Position numbers and translations under genes: made by a program. DNA of 64,000 nucleotides from Psychrobacillus sp042944905 (GTDB lineage: Bacteria > Bacillota > Bacilli > Bacillales_A > Planococcaceae). The notes under the pieces are model-generated. The model did no database searches, was not told the origin of the DNA, and saw only the letters and a list, made by a program, of their open reading frames with translations. Positions 8,889-18,240 of the stretch are shown here, piece after piece (positions within the stretch are counted from its first letter, which is position 1; every line of letters begins with the position of its first letter). The stretch is taken from positions 2,604,001 through 2,668,000 of the forward strand of contig NZ_CP168496.1 of assembly GCF_042944905.1 (NCBI RefSeq). Reading direction: 5' to 3'.

Positions 8889-9205
8889 ATGCTAGCGTCC
8901 TTTAAATGCATCTGGTCTTCACCTTTTCCAGGGTACTTTGGACGAAACATCAGCTACACTATTACCGTAGTAATTTGGCTCTTGAAGTGACTGCGTCACT
9001 TCAAGAGCCTTTTTCGGTAATCTTGTGGCGGATGTTTGTCCGTCGCCCTCTTGGAATTTGTGAGGACATGATGCTTTTTGTTTGGATAATTAGAGAATAA
9101 ATGCTTTCCTACTCATTTAAAAGCTTCCGAAGATAACATTTCGGAAGCTCTTCGTCTATTTATCTGTGGATGCTACTTATTTTTTTAGTGCCACCTATTA
9201 TATCT
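8889..9205 (+). repeat. R1 repeat copy B
   Basis: It starts with GCTAGCGTCCTTTAAATGCA and carries GGCTCTTGAAGTGAC / GTCACTTCAAGAGCC with loop TGC, then TTTTT (about 8966-9015). Its second hairpin is AGCTTCCGAA / TTCGGAAGCT (about 9122-9150), where the other copies have AGCGGACGAA / TTCGTCCGCT; both arms changed together. The copy lacks the TGTATACTGTGTACGG end and runs into a 33-bp tandem array. Confidence 0.85.
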
Positions 9206-9235
9206 GTGTTACTTGCTATTAAAGGATTTCGCGAG

Positions 9236-9390
9236 GCGATGAGTAACCGCAGGAGCATGGACTTTTCTGCGATGAGTAACCGCAGGAGCATGGTCTTTTC
9301 TGCGACGAGTAACCGCAGGAGCATGCTCTTTTCTGCGACGAGTAACCGCAGGAGCATGGTCTTTTCTGCGACGAGTAACCGCAGGAGCAA
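9236..9390 (+). repeat. 33-bp tandem array S33, five units
   Basis: Units begin at 9236, 9269, 9302, 9335 and 9368, exactly 33 bases apart, with consensus GCGACGAGTAACCGCAGGAG then CATGGTCTTTTCT. Because 33 is a multiple of three, long ORFs appear in several frames on both strands; none has a credible ribosome site. The sequence after the array (GCGTCCGCCTGCATCGGAAA) resembles the 3' end of R2, so the array may be an amplified interior of an R2-type repeat. Confidence 0.9.
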
Positions 9391-9502
9391 GGGAAGCGAC
9401 TTGATGCTTGCCCAACTTGCAAGCGTCCGCCTGCATCGGAAAACAACCACGATTACAGGATAGCATGATCAATACGTTTACTTAAACTAATTCTATCCTC
9501 TT

Positions 9503-9785
9503 AGCGATAGACTGAGCTAAATCTTCTTGTTAGGTACTACTCACTTAATGGATTGTAGTGAAAGGTGGCGACTCCAGCGGGAGGCCAACAGGATGTTGGT
9601 CACGAAGGCGTTGCCACACGATGTGGCGCTCTTAGCCTTTGTTCCTCTGTGAGACAGATGAGACATCGCAAGCGACGCGAATGCGGCGCCCCCGCGGAAA
9701 GCGTCCCCCTGAAACGGAAATCCATGGTATTATTTAATTCTTTAAAGTACTATGAACACTGGGTTCGCAGGATGATATTTCATAT
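9503..9785 (+). repeat. R2 module, long form
   Basis: About 280 bp nearly identical to 19283-19556. It contains GAAAGGTGGCGACTCC, two small hairpins (CCAACA-GGA-TGTTGG and GCCACA-CGA-TGTGGC) and ends near CCTGAAACGGAAATCC. The outer sequence resembles a GC-rich intergenic repeat that I recall from many Bacillales genomes. No coding signal is credible here. Confidence 0.8.
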
Positions 9786-9808
9786 ACTCCCTCTTTCTTT
9801 TTCTTTCA

Positions 9809-10369
9809 TTAAAGAAATGGTAAGCTTGCCATGACCCCGTTATATAGTTTAATAATTACATAGATTACTAATGCTAAAAAAAGGCTCCAAACTAGTATCT
9901 CGAACATGATCAAACCAACTGTCCCTAGCATACTCATCGAACTGCTCAACTTAAAGACGACATAAACGAAATAGATGAAAGCTGTCGATAGAAAGACTAG
10001 AAGCAATATCGGAAGGGATTGAAATCCGATAGCCGAAATAACCGCTCCTACAAAAAAGATGACATAACCGCCTCGTGCTTGGGAAATGGTCTTTCCCTCT
10101 AAATCTTTCGAGAAGAATAACATTCCCAGCTCATGAATTGTTTCAGCAATTAGTTTTAATGCAGAAAAAAGCATAAAATAAATGAGTGCAAAAATAATGA
10201 GTAAGAATAATTTTAACTCTAGTTCTGAAAGAAATTCTCTCATTCCGCTATATACACCAATAACTTTGAAGAGATCTAATGCTTTATTCATTGTCAAAAT
10301 AGAAATAGATAAACTGAATAATAATATGGTAATTAAGGGTAAAAATCCAAACACATATGGGTTTTTCAT
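9809..10369 (-). CDS. yufK: YufK-like DUF5366 membrane protein
   Basis: 186 residues with five or six hydrophobic helices and little else: MKNPYVFGFLPLITILLFSLS at the start and a C-terminal helix before LYNGVMASLPFL. I recognise it as the YufK/DUF5366 type from sequence character and from its place between pbpD and mrpA. The function is unknown. Transcription runs away from mrpA, so the 178-base spacer 10370-10547 must hold both promoters. No terminator is obvious at its end. Confidence 0.6.
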   Translation of the reverse strand: MKNPYVFGFLPLITILLFSLSISILTMNKALDLFKVIGVYSGMREFLSELELKLFLLIIFALIYFMLFSALKLIAETIHELGMLFFSKDLEGKTISQARGGYVIFFVGAVISAIGFQSLPILLLVFLSTAFIYFVYVVFKLSSSMSMLGTVGLIMFEILVWSLFLALVIYVIIKLYNGVMASLPFL

Positions 10370-10497
10370 AGCCGCTCCTCTAACTCTATTCTTTCTTCTT
10401 TAATAGTTAAGAAAGCTTTTCTTTATCATATCGGAGAAAAGGGGCATTCTGCAAGTAGCTTTCAACCTTTCGCCATGCAATTACTCCATTTTTACGT

Positions 10498-10503
10498 TAT
10501 AAT
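10498..10503 (+). promoter_or_regulatory. Candidate -10 element of the mrp operon
   Basis: A perfect TATAAT 44 bases before the TTG start of mrpA, in the divergent yufK/mrpA spacer. No convincing -35 was found. Confidence 0.4.
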
Positions 10504-10547
10504 TTGAGAGATGCATTTAAATACATACTTTTGAAAGGAGGATTCAA

Positions 10548-12980
10548 TTGCCCTTAGTTTTCGCAATATTTATGCCTATTGTTGTTGCACTGGTGATTCC
10601 TTTTCTATTTAAGAAAATTTCAAGCATTCATACAGGATGGTTTGTCTTAATCGTTCCTGTAATCCTCGTTTGTTTTTATGCGACGTACATACCATCTATT
10701 ATGGATGGAACCACTAATATGGACGTGCTTCCTTGGATTCCATCCCTTGGAATCTCATTTGTTTCATACATAGACGGATTGAGTTTACTCTTTTCCTTAC
10801 TAATTACGGGTATTGGATCGTTAGTTGTGCTTTACTCGATTTTTTATTTGGATAAGAAAAAAGAAAAGCTTGGTAACTTCTACGTATACTTATTAATTTT
10901 TATGAGTGCAATGCTAGGAGTCGTTCAATCGGACAATTTAATCAGCTTGTACTTCTTTTGGGAATTAACGTCCATATCCTCTTTTCTTCTAATTGGCTAT
11001 TGGTATACAAAAGATGGCTCTCGTTTTGGGGCCTTAAAATCAATGATGATCACGGTATTTGGTGGCCTTATGATGCTGGGAGGTTTTTTAATTCTCGGAA
11101 TCATTGGGGACACTTTTTCTATTCGTGAACTGATTGCGCAAGCTCCAACACTTGCTGGACGAGATCTTTTTGTATTGGCACTTGTACTTGTGTTACTTGG
11201 AGCATTTACAAAATCTGCACAGTTTCCTTTTTACATTTGGTTGCCTGATGCAATGGAAGCTCCTACTCCCGTTAGCGCATATTTACACTCTGCAACAATG
11301 GTCAAAGCAGGATTGTATTTAGTCGCACGTTTCACTCCTATTTTTGCATTTTCTGAAGTGTGGGTTTGGCTTGTAACCGGAGTTGGTATTCTCACACTAT
11401 TTTGGGGTTCTTTCTTTGCAATCAAACAAACAGATTTAAAAGCGATACTTGCTTTTTCTACAGTTAGTCAGCTTGGTTTAATCATGTCCCTACTAGGAAT
11501 TGGCTCAGTTGCTTATCATGTTACTGGAGATTTAGTAACTACATTTACATTTGCAACGTTTGCAGCCATTTTTCACCTTATCAATCATGCAACTTTTAAA
11601 GGGAGTTTGTTCATGATTGCGGGGATAGTGGATCATGAAACCGGTACAAGAGATATCCGTAAACTTGGCGGTCTTATGAGTTTAATGCCTATCAGCTTTA
11701 CGATTGCATTAATCGGAAGCTTGTCAATGGCAGGAGTTCCACCGTTTAACGGATTTTTGAGTAAAGAAATGTTTTTAGATGCTGTTCTCAATTTACAACA
11801 TTTTGATCTTTACGCAATGGAATCTTGGAGTATTTTGTTCCCTGTAGTTGCGTGGATTGCAAGCGTATTTACATTTGTTTATAGCTTGTATTTTGTTCTC
11901 CATACATTCCGTGGAAAACATAAACCGGAGCAGTTACCAAAAGCTGCCCACGAAGCACCAATAGGAATGCTTATATCTCCTGGAATATTAGCTACACTTG
12001 TCGTAGTTATATTCTTTGTCCCAAATTTTGTTGGACGTACATTTATTAAACCGGCAGTAGCAGCTATTCAACCTTTAGCTTACCAAGTTCCAGCAGATGT
12101 TGGGTTTACGATAAAAGCTTGGCACGGCTTTCACTCTACTGCATTATATATGACGCTTGGAATATTTTTAGTTGGTTTTATATTATTTAAAACAATTCCA
12201 AAATGGTCTCCAGTTTATGAAAAGCTTCCATCTAAATTTACGTTAAATAATATGTATGAGGGTTTGACCCGACTTACAGATGGAGGAGCTAATCGTTTCT
12301 CATCCATTTATATGACCGGCTCTATTCGCTCCTACTTTGTATACATGTTCACTGCAATTATTGTATTACTTGGTGGAACGATGTGGCTGAAAGATGCCTT
12401 CGCTATAAGCTTTGAAAACCTAGCACCTATTCGTTTTTTTGAAATACTTATTTCCATCATTTTAATCGTTAGTACTATTACTATTTTAGTTACTAAGTCA
12501 AGATTAACTGCGATAATCGCCCTTGGAGCAGTAGGCTACACAGTTGCATTGTTCTATATTTTGTTTAAAGCACCAGATCTTGCATTAACACAATTAGTAA
12601 TAGAAACAGTTTCTGTCGCTTTATTTTTAGGTGCATTTTATCATTTACCGAAAATGAATACACATGAAAAAGGAAAAGAAGATCGTGGTTTCCGTTTAGG
12701 TAACTTTCTTATTGCCCTTGGAGTAGGAGTGATGGTAACGTTAATCGCCATTTCGTCTCACTCTCAAAAACTTATTCCTTCCATCTCTAAGTATTATAAA
12801 GATACTGTCTATACGGAGGCTGGTGGCAAGAATATCGTAAACGTTATTTTAGTAGATTATCGTGGATTTGATACATTGTTCGAAATAAGTGTCTTAACGA
12901 TTGCCTCACTTGGAATCATTGGGATGATTACTTTACGTCTTGTAAAAAAGAAAGGAGATAGAAAAGTTGAAAACAAATGA
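10548..12980 (+). CDS. mrpA: Mrp Na+/H+ antiporter subunit A
   Basis: The largest subunit of the multi-component Mrp antiporter, 810 residues, related to NADH dehydrogenase subunit ND5/NuoL. The complex exports Na+ in exchange for protons in the membrane and supports salt and alkaline tolerance. Conserved ion-path residues are visible: Glu in LYFFWELTSISSFLL and Lys in the stretch around SAYLHSATMVKAGLYL. The C-terminal part (from about residue 590) is the extension typical of MrpA. The start is TTG at 10548 with AAAGGAGGA before it. The 3' end overlaps mrpB by 14 bases. Confidence 0.95.
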   Translation: MPLVFAIFMPIVVALVIPFLFKKISSIHTGWFVLIVPVILVCFYATYIPSIMDGTTNMDVLPWIPSLGISFVSYIDGLSLLFSLLITGIGSLVVLYSIFYLDKKKEKLGNFYVYLLIFMSAMLGVVQSDNLISLYFFWELTSISSFLLIGYWYTKDGSRFGALKSMMITVFGGLMMLGGFLILGIIGDTFSIRELIAQAPTLAGRDLFVLALVLVLLGAFTKSAQFPFYIWLPDAMEAPTPVSAYLHSATMVKAGLYLVARFTPIFAFSEVWVWLVTGVGILTLFWGSFFAIKQTDLKAILAFSTVSQLGLIMSLLGIGSVAYHVTGDLVTTFTFATFAAIFHLINHATFKGSLFMIAGIVDHETGTRDIRKLGGLMSLMPISFTIALIGSLSMAGVPPFNGFLSKEMFLDAVLNLQHFDLYAMESWSILFPVVAWIASVFTFVYSLYFVLHTFRGKHKPEQLPKAAHEAPIGMLISPGILATLVVVIFFVPNFVGRTFIKPAVAAIQPLAYQVPADVGFTIKAWHGFHSTALYMTLGIFLVGFILFKTIPKWSPVYEKLPSKFTLNNMYEGLTRLTDGGANRFSSIYMTGSIRSYFVYMFTAIIVLLGGTMWLKDAFAISFENLAPIRFFEILISIILIVSTITILVTKSRLTAIIALGAVGYTVALFYILFKAPDLALTQLVIETVSVALFLGAFYHLPKMNTHEKGKEDRGFRLGNFLIALGVGVMVTLIAISSHSQKLIPSISKYYKDTVYTEAGGKNIVNVILVDYRGFDTLFEISVLTIASLGIIGMITLRLVKKKGDRKVENK

Positions 12981-13389
12981 TTTAATTATTCAAACAACTA
13001 CTAAAGTAGTTTTCTTCATAATTTTTCTATTCTCCATTCATATCTTTTTTGCAGGGCACTATGCACCAGGCGGAGGATTTGTTGGCGGATTATTAATGTC
13101 AAGTGCCATCATTTTATTACTACTTGCATTTGACTTAAAAACGGTGAAAGAAATGCTTCCAGTGAACTACACAGTCGTGACCGCAATTGGATTGTTAACC
13201 TCCCTCGCAACGGCTGCTGGTTCTATTTTCTTTAATGTTCCTTTCTTTACGCATGTATATAGCGATTTCAACTTACCGCTTCTAGGGGTAACGTCGATTC
13301 ATACGGCGATGTTTTTTGATACGGGTGTTTACTTAGTTGTTGTCGGAGTCACAATGACCATTATTCAAATGATCGGAGGAGATGAATAA
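12967..13389 (+). CDS. mrpB: Mrp Na+/H+ antiporter subunit B
   Basis: 140 residues with four transmembrane helices and the family motif HYAPGGGFVGGL after the first helix. It is part of the membrane-embedded Mrp complex. The start is TTG at 12967, inside the end of mrpA, with AAAGGAGAT upstream; a TTG start and an overlap suggest translation coupled to mrpA. The stop TAA shares its last base with the mrpC ATG. Confidence 0.94.
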   Translation: MKTNDLIIQTTTKVVFFIIFLFSIHIFFAGHYAPGGGFVGGLLMSSAIILLLLAFDLKTVKEMLPVNYTVVTAIGLLTSLATAAGSIFFNVPFFTHVYSDFNLPLLGVTSIHTAMFFDTGVYLVVVGVTMTIIQMIGGDE

Positions 13390-13730
13390 TGGAAATATTA
13401 ATGTCCATTTTAATCGGCTTTCTTTTCATGGCTGCCGTTTATTTAATCCTTTCCAGAAGTTTACTTCGAATTATTATCGGCACTGGCTTGTTAAGTCACG
13501 GAACACATCTCTTGCTGATAACAATGGGCGGTTTAAATGGAAAGGCTGCTCCAGTTTTAACAGATGGTATTACCGACTATGTCGATCCAATTCCGCAAGC
13601 ATTAATATTAACGGCTATAGTAATCAGTTTTGGCGTAACAGCCTTTTCTTTAGTGCTTGCTTATCGTACATATAAGGAACTTGGTACAGACAATATGGAA
13701 TTAATGAAAGGAACAGAAGACAATGATTAA
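13389..13730 (+). CDS. mrpC: Mrp Na+/H+ antiporter subunit C
   Basis: 113 residues and three transmembrane helices, homologous to NuoK of complex I. Landmarks are GTGLLSHGTHLLLI and PIPQALILTAIVISFG; the latter is shared with NuoK. It overlaps mrpB by one base and mrpD by eight. Confidence 0.94.
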   Translation: MEILMSILIGFLFMAAVYLILSRSLLRIIIGTGLLSHGTHLLLITMGGLNGKAAPVLTDGITDYVDPIPQALILTAIVISFGVTAFSLVLAYRTYKELGTDNMELMKGTEDND

Positions 13731-15210
13731 TTTATTATTATTTCCAGTCCTCATCCCGTTCCTTTTTGCAGCTATTTTATTGTTTTTCCCTAAAAAAGTG
13801 AAGGCTCAGCGAATAACTGTGATGATTGGGCTTTTATTGGCTCTGGCATCAGCCATAGTGCTTTTAGTAAAAGTAAAATCGGATGGCGTTCAAAGTATTA
13901 CATTAGGTAGTTGGGCTCCTCCATATGGCATCACGATGGTTTCGGATATGCTCTCTGTTTTGTTAGTTACATCTTCCCTTATCATTGCACTCTTCGTTGT
14001 TTGGTACAGTTTTACTTCTATTGGAGAAGACCGAGAGAAGGCATTTTACTACCCAGCGATTATGTTCATGTTAACAGGTGTAAACGGCGCTTTTACAACC
14101 GGCGATATTTTCAATATGTTCGTTTTCTTTGAAGTACTTTTAATGTCTTCTTATGTACTCATCGTTTTAGGGGGAGAAAAAGGGCAGTTAAGAGAATCTA
14201 TTAAGTATATTCTTGTGAATATCGTTTCCTCTTCGCTTTTTGTTATTACTGTAGGGTACTTATATTCCGTTGTTGGAACATTGAATATGGCTGATATATC
14301 TATCAAACTTGCGGAAATTGGCCAAGCAGGTATTATCACCGTAATAGCTGTACTTTTTCTCATCGTATTTGGTATTAAAGGTGCTATCTTCCCTCTGTTC
14401 TTTTGGTTACCTGGGTCATATGCAGCCCCTCCAATGCCAATATTGGCTCTTTTTGGGGCATTATTAACTAAAGTAGGTGTTTATGCGATTATACGGACGT
14501 ATACATTGTTCTTCACAACTGATATCGGATTTACTCATGAACTTCTCATGATTATTTCTATCCTTACAATCATTGTAGGATGCATTGGTGCACTTGCTTA
14601 CTTCGATGTAAAACAAATTATTATTTACAATATTGTGATTGCAGTTGGAGTTATATTGTTTGGTGCATCTATTATGAATGAAAATGGGATGCTTGGTTCT
14701 ATGTTTTATTTAATCCATGATATTTTAATAAAAGGGGCATTGTTTTTATTGATCGGGATTGTGATTAAGTTAACCGGCACATCCGATTTGCGTAAAATGG
14801 GTGGACTTATGAAACGATACCCCGCATTAGCATGGAGTTATTTAATTGCAGCGTTTGGACTTGCTGGGATTCCTCCTTTGAGTGGATTTTTAGGCAAACT
14901 TTTAATTGTCCAAGGGGGGCTTGAAAACGGTCATATTTGGCAAAGTATATTCATCCTTGCTTCTAGCTTAGTCGTTTTACTTTCTGTTATTCGTATTTTC
15001 ATCTATGCATTTTGGGGTGAAGAGAAAGTCGTACAGGAGATTAGTCCAAAAACGTATCGTCATTTATTAGCTCCGGCAATTTGTTTAGTTGCTATCACTG
15101 TTTTATATGGTGTTGGTTCAGAATTTGTAGTTCCATTTATGAAGGATGCAACAACAGTATTACTAGACCCTTCCGTTTATACGGATGCAGTATTTAAAGG
15201 GGTGAAATAA
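13723..15210 (+). CDS. mrpD: Mrp Na+/H+ antiporter subunit D
   Basis: 495 residues and about fourteen helices, homologous to NuoM/NuoN and paralogous to the core of MrpA. Ion-path residues are visible: Glu in FVFFEVLLMSSY and Lys in LTKVGVYAIIRTY. GLAGIPPLSGFLGK is the usual late-helix signature. It overlaps mrpC by eight bases and mrpE by one. Confidence 0.95.
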   Translation: MINLLLFPVLIPFLFAAILLFFPKKVKAQRITVMIGLLLALASAIVLLVKVKSDGVQSITLGSWAPPYGITMVSDMLSVLLVTSSLIIALFVVWYSFTSIGEDREKAFYYPAIMFMLTGVNGAFTTGDIFNMFVFFEVLLMSSYVLIVLGGEKGQLRESIKYILVNIVSSSLFVITVGYLYSVVGTLNMADISIKLAEIGQAGIITVIAVLFLIVFGIKGAIFPLFFWLPGSYAAPPMPILALFGALLTKVGVYAIIRTYTLFFTTDIGFTHELLMIISILTIIVGCIGALAYFDVKQIIIYNIVIAVGVILFGASIMNENGMLGSMFYLIHDILIKGALFLLIGIVIKLTGTSDLRKMGGLMKRYPALAWSYLIAAFGLAGIPPLSGFLGKLLIVQGGLENGHIWQSIFILASSLVVLLSVIRIFIYAFWGEEKVVQEISPKTYRHLLAPAICLVAITVLYGVGSEFVVPFMKDATTVLLDPSVYTDAVFKGVK

Positions 15211-15689
15211 TGGCTCTTCAAATATTATTGAATGTTGTAATCGCTTTAACTTGGATGTTTTTATCCGTATCATTTAAACCATCAACCTTTATTGTTGGCT
15301 ATGTACTTGGATTATTAATGCTGTGGATGCTACGAAAATCTTTTTCTTCCAGATTTTACTTGGAAAGAATTTGGGCAGTTATTAAGCTCGTTATTTTATT
15401 TTTAAAAGAGCTAACATTATCAAATATCGCCGTTTTGCTGTTAATCATTAAACCGAAAATGCCAATTCGTCCCGCTATCTTTGCAATGCCTACTGTCCTT
15501 GAAAAAGATTGGGAAATTACACTATTGTCCAGTCTTATCACCCTGACACCGGGCACAATTGTCATTGATATTTCGGATGATAATAAAATCCTTTATATTC
15601 ATTCTATTGATTTTGATAACGTAGATGATGCCATCAATTCCATCAAGGATACGTTTGAAAAGGCAATCTTGGAGGTGAGCAAATCATGA
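15210..15689 (+). CDS. mrpE: Mrp Na+/H+ antiporter subunit E
   Basis: 159 residues with two or three N-terminal helices and a cytoplasmic C-terminal domain. Conserved stretches are LTWMFLSVSF, FKPSTFIVGYVLGL and LTPGTIVIDISDD. It is a structural subunit of the Mrp complex. It overlaps its neighbours by one and four bases. Confidence 0.93.
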   Translation: MALQILLNVVIALTWMFLSVSFKPSTFIVGYVLGLLMLWMLRKSFSSRFYLERIWAVIKLVILFLKELTLSNIAVLLLIIKPKMPIRPAIFAMPTVLEKDWEITLLSSLITLTPGTIVIDISDDNKILYIHSIDFDNVDDAINSIKDTFEKAILEVSKS

Positions 15690-15967
15690 CAACTTTTCTT
15701 TGGACAATCGTCGTACTTATAGGTATATCGCTTTTGGGCTTTTTATATCGCCTTGTGAAAGGACCTACAACTCCAGACCGTGTAATTGCCCTAGATGCTA
15801 TTGGAGTTGGGATAATCTCGTTGATAGGGCTCATATCCATCCTATTTGATACAGGATATTTCTTAGATGTTATTTTACTCTTAGCGATTCTTTCCTTCAT
15901 TGGTACTGTTGCTTTTTCTAAATTCACGGAGAAGGGAGTAATTATTCAACGTGACCGTAATAGCTAA
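15686..15967 (+). CDS. mrpF: Mrp Na+/H+ antiporter subunit F
   Basis: 93 residues and three helices, with the family motif VKGPTTPDRVIALDAIG after helix one. It is part of the Mrp complex. AGGTGAGC lies ahead of the ATG inside the end of mrpE, and the gene overlaps mrpG by 17 bases. Confidence 0.93.
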   Translation: MTTFLWTIVVLIGISLLGFLYRLVKGPTTPDRVIALDAIGVGIISLIGLISILFDTGYFLDVILLLAILSFIGTVAFSKFTEKGVIIQRDRNS

Positions 15968-16313
15968 TATTCTTATCATTGCTACGATTTCTTTTGGAAC
16001 AATCTTTATCTTGGTTACTGCTATTGGGTTAATACGTCTTCCGGATGCCTATTCACGAGCACATGCGGCATCTAAAAGTGCAACACTTGGTGTCATGAGT
16101 ATCTTACTCGGTGTATTTTTTCACTTTTGGTTAATTGAAGGTAGTTTCAACTCACACATTTTGTTAGGAATAGTCTTCCTTTTTGTCACAGGACCAGTTG
16201 GAGGACATATGATGGGTAGAGCTGCTTATATATCTGGAGTGAAAATGTGGGATAAATCAGTACGAGATGACCTTGCCGAAGTTGTGAAGAAAAAAAGAGA
16301 ACTTGGAAAATAA
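15951..16313 (+). CDS. mrpG: Mrp Na+/H+ antiporter subunit G
   Basis: 120 residues, three helices, with GLIRLPDAYSRAHAASKSAT and VTGPVGGHMMGRAAY, the family signatures. The start is GTG at 15951, inside mrpF. It is the last gene of the operon; a strong terminator begins two bases after its stop. Confidence 0.94.
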   Translation: MTVIANILIIATISFGTIFILVTAIGLIRLPDAYSRAHAASKSATLGVMSILLGVFFHFWLIEGSFNSHILLGIVFLFVTGPVGGHMMGRAAYISGVKMWDKSVRDDLAEVVKKKRELGK

Positions 16314-16314
16314 G

Positions 16315-16360
16315 AAAGCTTTTGCAACCCGCAAATTCTGCGGTTGCAAAAGCTTTTTGT
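16315..16360 (+). terminator. Terminator of the mrp operon
   Basis: A stem of about 17 bp, AAAGCTTTTGCAACCGCA-type arms around AATTC, ends in GCTTTTTG. Its arms are AT-rich enough that it could work in both directions, since the next gene is convergent. Confidence 0.88.
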
Positions 16361-16363
16361 ATT

Positions 16364-16678
16364 TTAGTAATAACCACCATCATAATATGTTGGGTATTGG
16401 TATGGATAAGGTTGATAAACTGGATAAGGTTGGTAAACTGGATATCCTCCGTATCCTCCGTATCCATAACCTCCATATAAAGAAGAACCTAATAGACCTC
16501 CGACTAATCCCCCTACGAACGGGCTTCCGAATCCTCCAAATCCGAAACCGGGTCTTCCAAAACCAAATCCAGGGCCTCTAAAACCTCCGAAACCAGGACC
16601 TCTAAAACCGCCAAAACCGGGACCTCTAAAACCGCCAAAACCGGGACCTCTAAAACCTCCACCCCGAAATCTTACCAT
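16364..16678 (-). CDS. Glycine/proline/tyrosine-rich repeat protein, possibly spore coat or exosporium
   Basis: 104 residues of low complexity. After MVRFRGG come four tandem copies of GFRGPGFG, then GRPGFGFGGFG, a short hydrophobic glycine-rich stretch (FVGGLVGGLLGSSLYGG), and a tyrosine/proline tail with VYQPYPVYQPYPYQYP. A strong ribosome site (GGAAAGGAGGAG) precedes the ATG, so it is a real and well-expressed gene. Proteins of this composition in Bacillales are often spore surface or coat components, but I cannot confirm that. It lies downstream of pepA on the same strand, 60 bases away. The codons within the repeat are nearly identical, so copy number may vary between strains. Confidence 0.7.
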   Translation of the reverse strand: MVRFRGGGFRGPGFGGFRGPGFGGFRGPGFGGFRGPGFGFGRPGFGFGGFGSPFVGGLVGGLLGSSLYGGYGYGGYGGYPVYQPYPVYQPYPYQYPTYYDGGYY

Positions 16679-16737
16679 GCTTCTCCTCCTTTCCCCTCAG
16701 TGTATGCCACTCGGGAAAGGGAGTCTGTGCGTTTGCC

Positions 16738-18240
16738 CTACTCTTCGTCTGCCATTCGTTCAATCAGCGTTGCAAGTGTTCGTACCATTACACCTGTTCC
16801 ACCTTTAGGACCGAAATCATGAGCAGACTTTGTGTCAGATGTCCCAGCAATATCTAGATGAATCCATGGTGTATTTTCTACAAATTCTCCTACAAATCCA
16901 CCACCAAAAATCATATGGCCATCTCCACCAGGTGAATTATTAAGATCTGCAACATCACTTTTTCGAATACGTTTTTTATCACTTTCTGTTAGAGGTAATC
17001 TCCATGTAAATTCACCAGTTTCAATGGAAGATTCCATAAACGTTTCAAAAAACGCTTCATCATTTGTTAATGCTCCAGTTTTATCATATCCAAGTGCAGT
17101 TATGACGCCTCCAGTTAACGTCGCAACATCAACAATATAGTTAGCACCTTGTTGTTTTGCATATGTCACAGCGTCGGCTAAAACTAAACGACCTTCTGCA
17201 TCTGTATTTAAAATCTCAATTGTTTTCCCGCTCATGGAAGTAATGACATCATCTGGTTTAAAAGCATTTCCAGAAATCATGTTATCAGTAGATGCAATAA
17301 CTGCAAGTACGTTTTTGTTTGGACGAAGCTCACCAATAATTTGCATTGCACCTAGTACTGCTGCTGCGCCTCCCATGTCCCCTTTCATCCCAACAATTCC
17401 AGTCTTTGTTTTAATAGAATAGCCACCAGTATCAAATGTAATGCCTTTACCTACTAAGGCAACTACATCTTCCCACTTTTCGGTTGCTTGATATTTTAAT
17501 ACGATTAATCGTGGTTCTTCAACGGATCCTTGGTTAACAGCGAGAAGAGCCCCCATGCCAAGCTCTTCAATTTCTTTTTTACCTAAAATCTCTGTTTCGA
17601 ACTCATATGTATTACCAAGTTCTCTCGCGTATTCCCCTAATTGCGTCGAGGTAAGTACGTTTCCAGGACTATTCACTAATATTCTAGCTTCATTTACAGC
17701 ATCTGCATAAATAGTTCCTACTTCAAAATAAGAGACAACTTCTTCCTCATCTTCATTTGTTAATAGTTCAATAGCTGATAAGTAATAATCGGGCACATTA
17801 GAAGTTGTTTTGTATCCTTCATAAGTGAAAGAACCCATACCAAGTCCTTCAGCTGCCAAATAAGCTACATCAGCATCCAGAATAGTTTCTGTTGTGAAGG
17901 AAGGAACCCAAATTGCTAATGATTCTGGCTTGCTTGTTAAAAGTTCTTTTCCAACTAGACCAAACATTTCGCGGATATTCTCTTGTGTTAATTGTTTACG
18001 ATCTCCAATTCCAACAAAAAGAATTCTCTTAACACCATCTTTATTTGCAACAGGCACTTTTACAATCTTTTTAAGATCAGAAGAAATATCCCCGCTCTTC
18101 ACCCAATCCATAATATGTGCGCCAAAACTTTCTAAGAAATCGCTCCAATTGCTTGTATTCTCTACATGTTTGGAAACAGCGACTACTAATGTTTCGGATT
18201 GAATTTCCTCGAATAAAACAGCATTTGTACTAATAATCAT
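16738..18240 (-). CDS. pepA: Leucyl (cytosol) aminopeptidase, M17 family
   Basis: 500 residues. M17 enzymes are hexameric two-metal exopeptidases that remove N-terminal residues from peptides in the cytoplasm. The C-terminal catalytic domain shows the metal-binding lysine K265 in GKGITFDTGGYS, KGDMGGAAAVLGAM, the family signature NTDAEGRL at 345-352, and DVATLTG. The N-terminal macrodomain-like part fits. AGGAGGAAAAAT precedes the ATG. It corresponds to B. subtilis YuiE by position next to yuiD, from which it is divergent. Confidence 0.93.
   Translation of the reverse strand: MIISTNAVLFEEIQSETLVVAVSKHVENTSNWSDFLESFGAHIMDWVKSGDISSDLKKIVKVPVANKDGVKRILFVGIGDRKQLTQENIREMFGLVGKELLTSKPESLAIWVPSFTTETILDADVAYLAAEGLGMGSFTYEGYKTTSNVPDYYLSAIELLTNEDEEEVVSYFEVGTIYADAVNEARILVNSPGNVLTSTQLGEYARELGNTYEFETEILGKKEIEELGMGALLAVNQGSVEEPRLIVLKYQATEKWEDVVALVGKGITFDTGGYSIKTKTGIVGMKGDMGGAAAVLGAMQIIGELRPNKNVLAVIASTDNMISGNAFKPDDVITSMSGKTIEILNTDAEGRLVLADAVTYAKQQGANYIVDVATLTGGVITALGYDKTGALTNDEAFFETFMESSIETGEFTWRLPLTESDKKRIRKSDVADLNNSPGGDGHMIFGGGFVGEFVENTPWIHLDIAGTSDTKSAHDFGPKGGTGVMVRTLATLIERMADEE

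Noticed and set aside
9236..9390. Possible CRISPR array
   Set aside because: The repeats are contiguous without unique spacers and no cas genes are near. The same holds for 45.8 and 53.6 kb.
9160..9472. Overlapping ORFs on both strands (up to 97 residues) with repeats like AMSNRRSM or LLVAEK
   Set aside because: They are produced by the 33-bp tandem array, whose period keeps frames open on both strands. None has a ribosome site.
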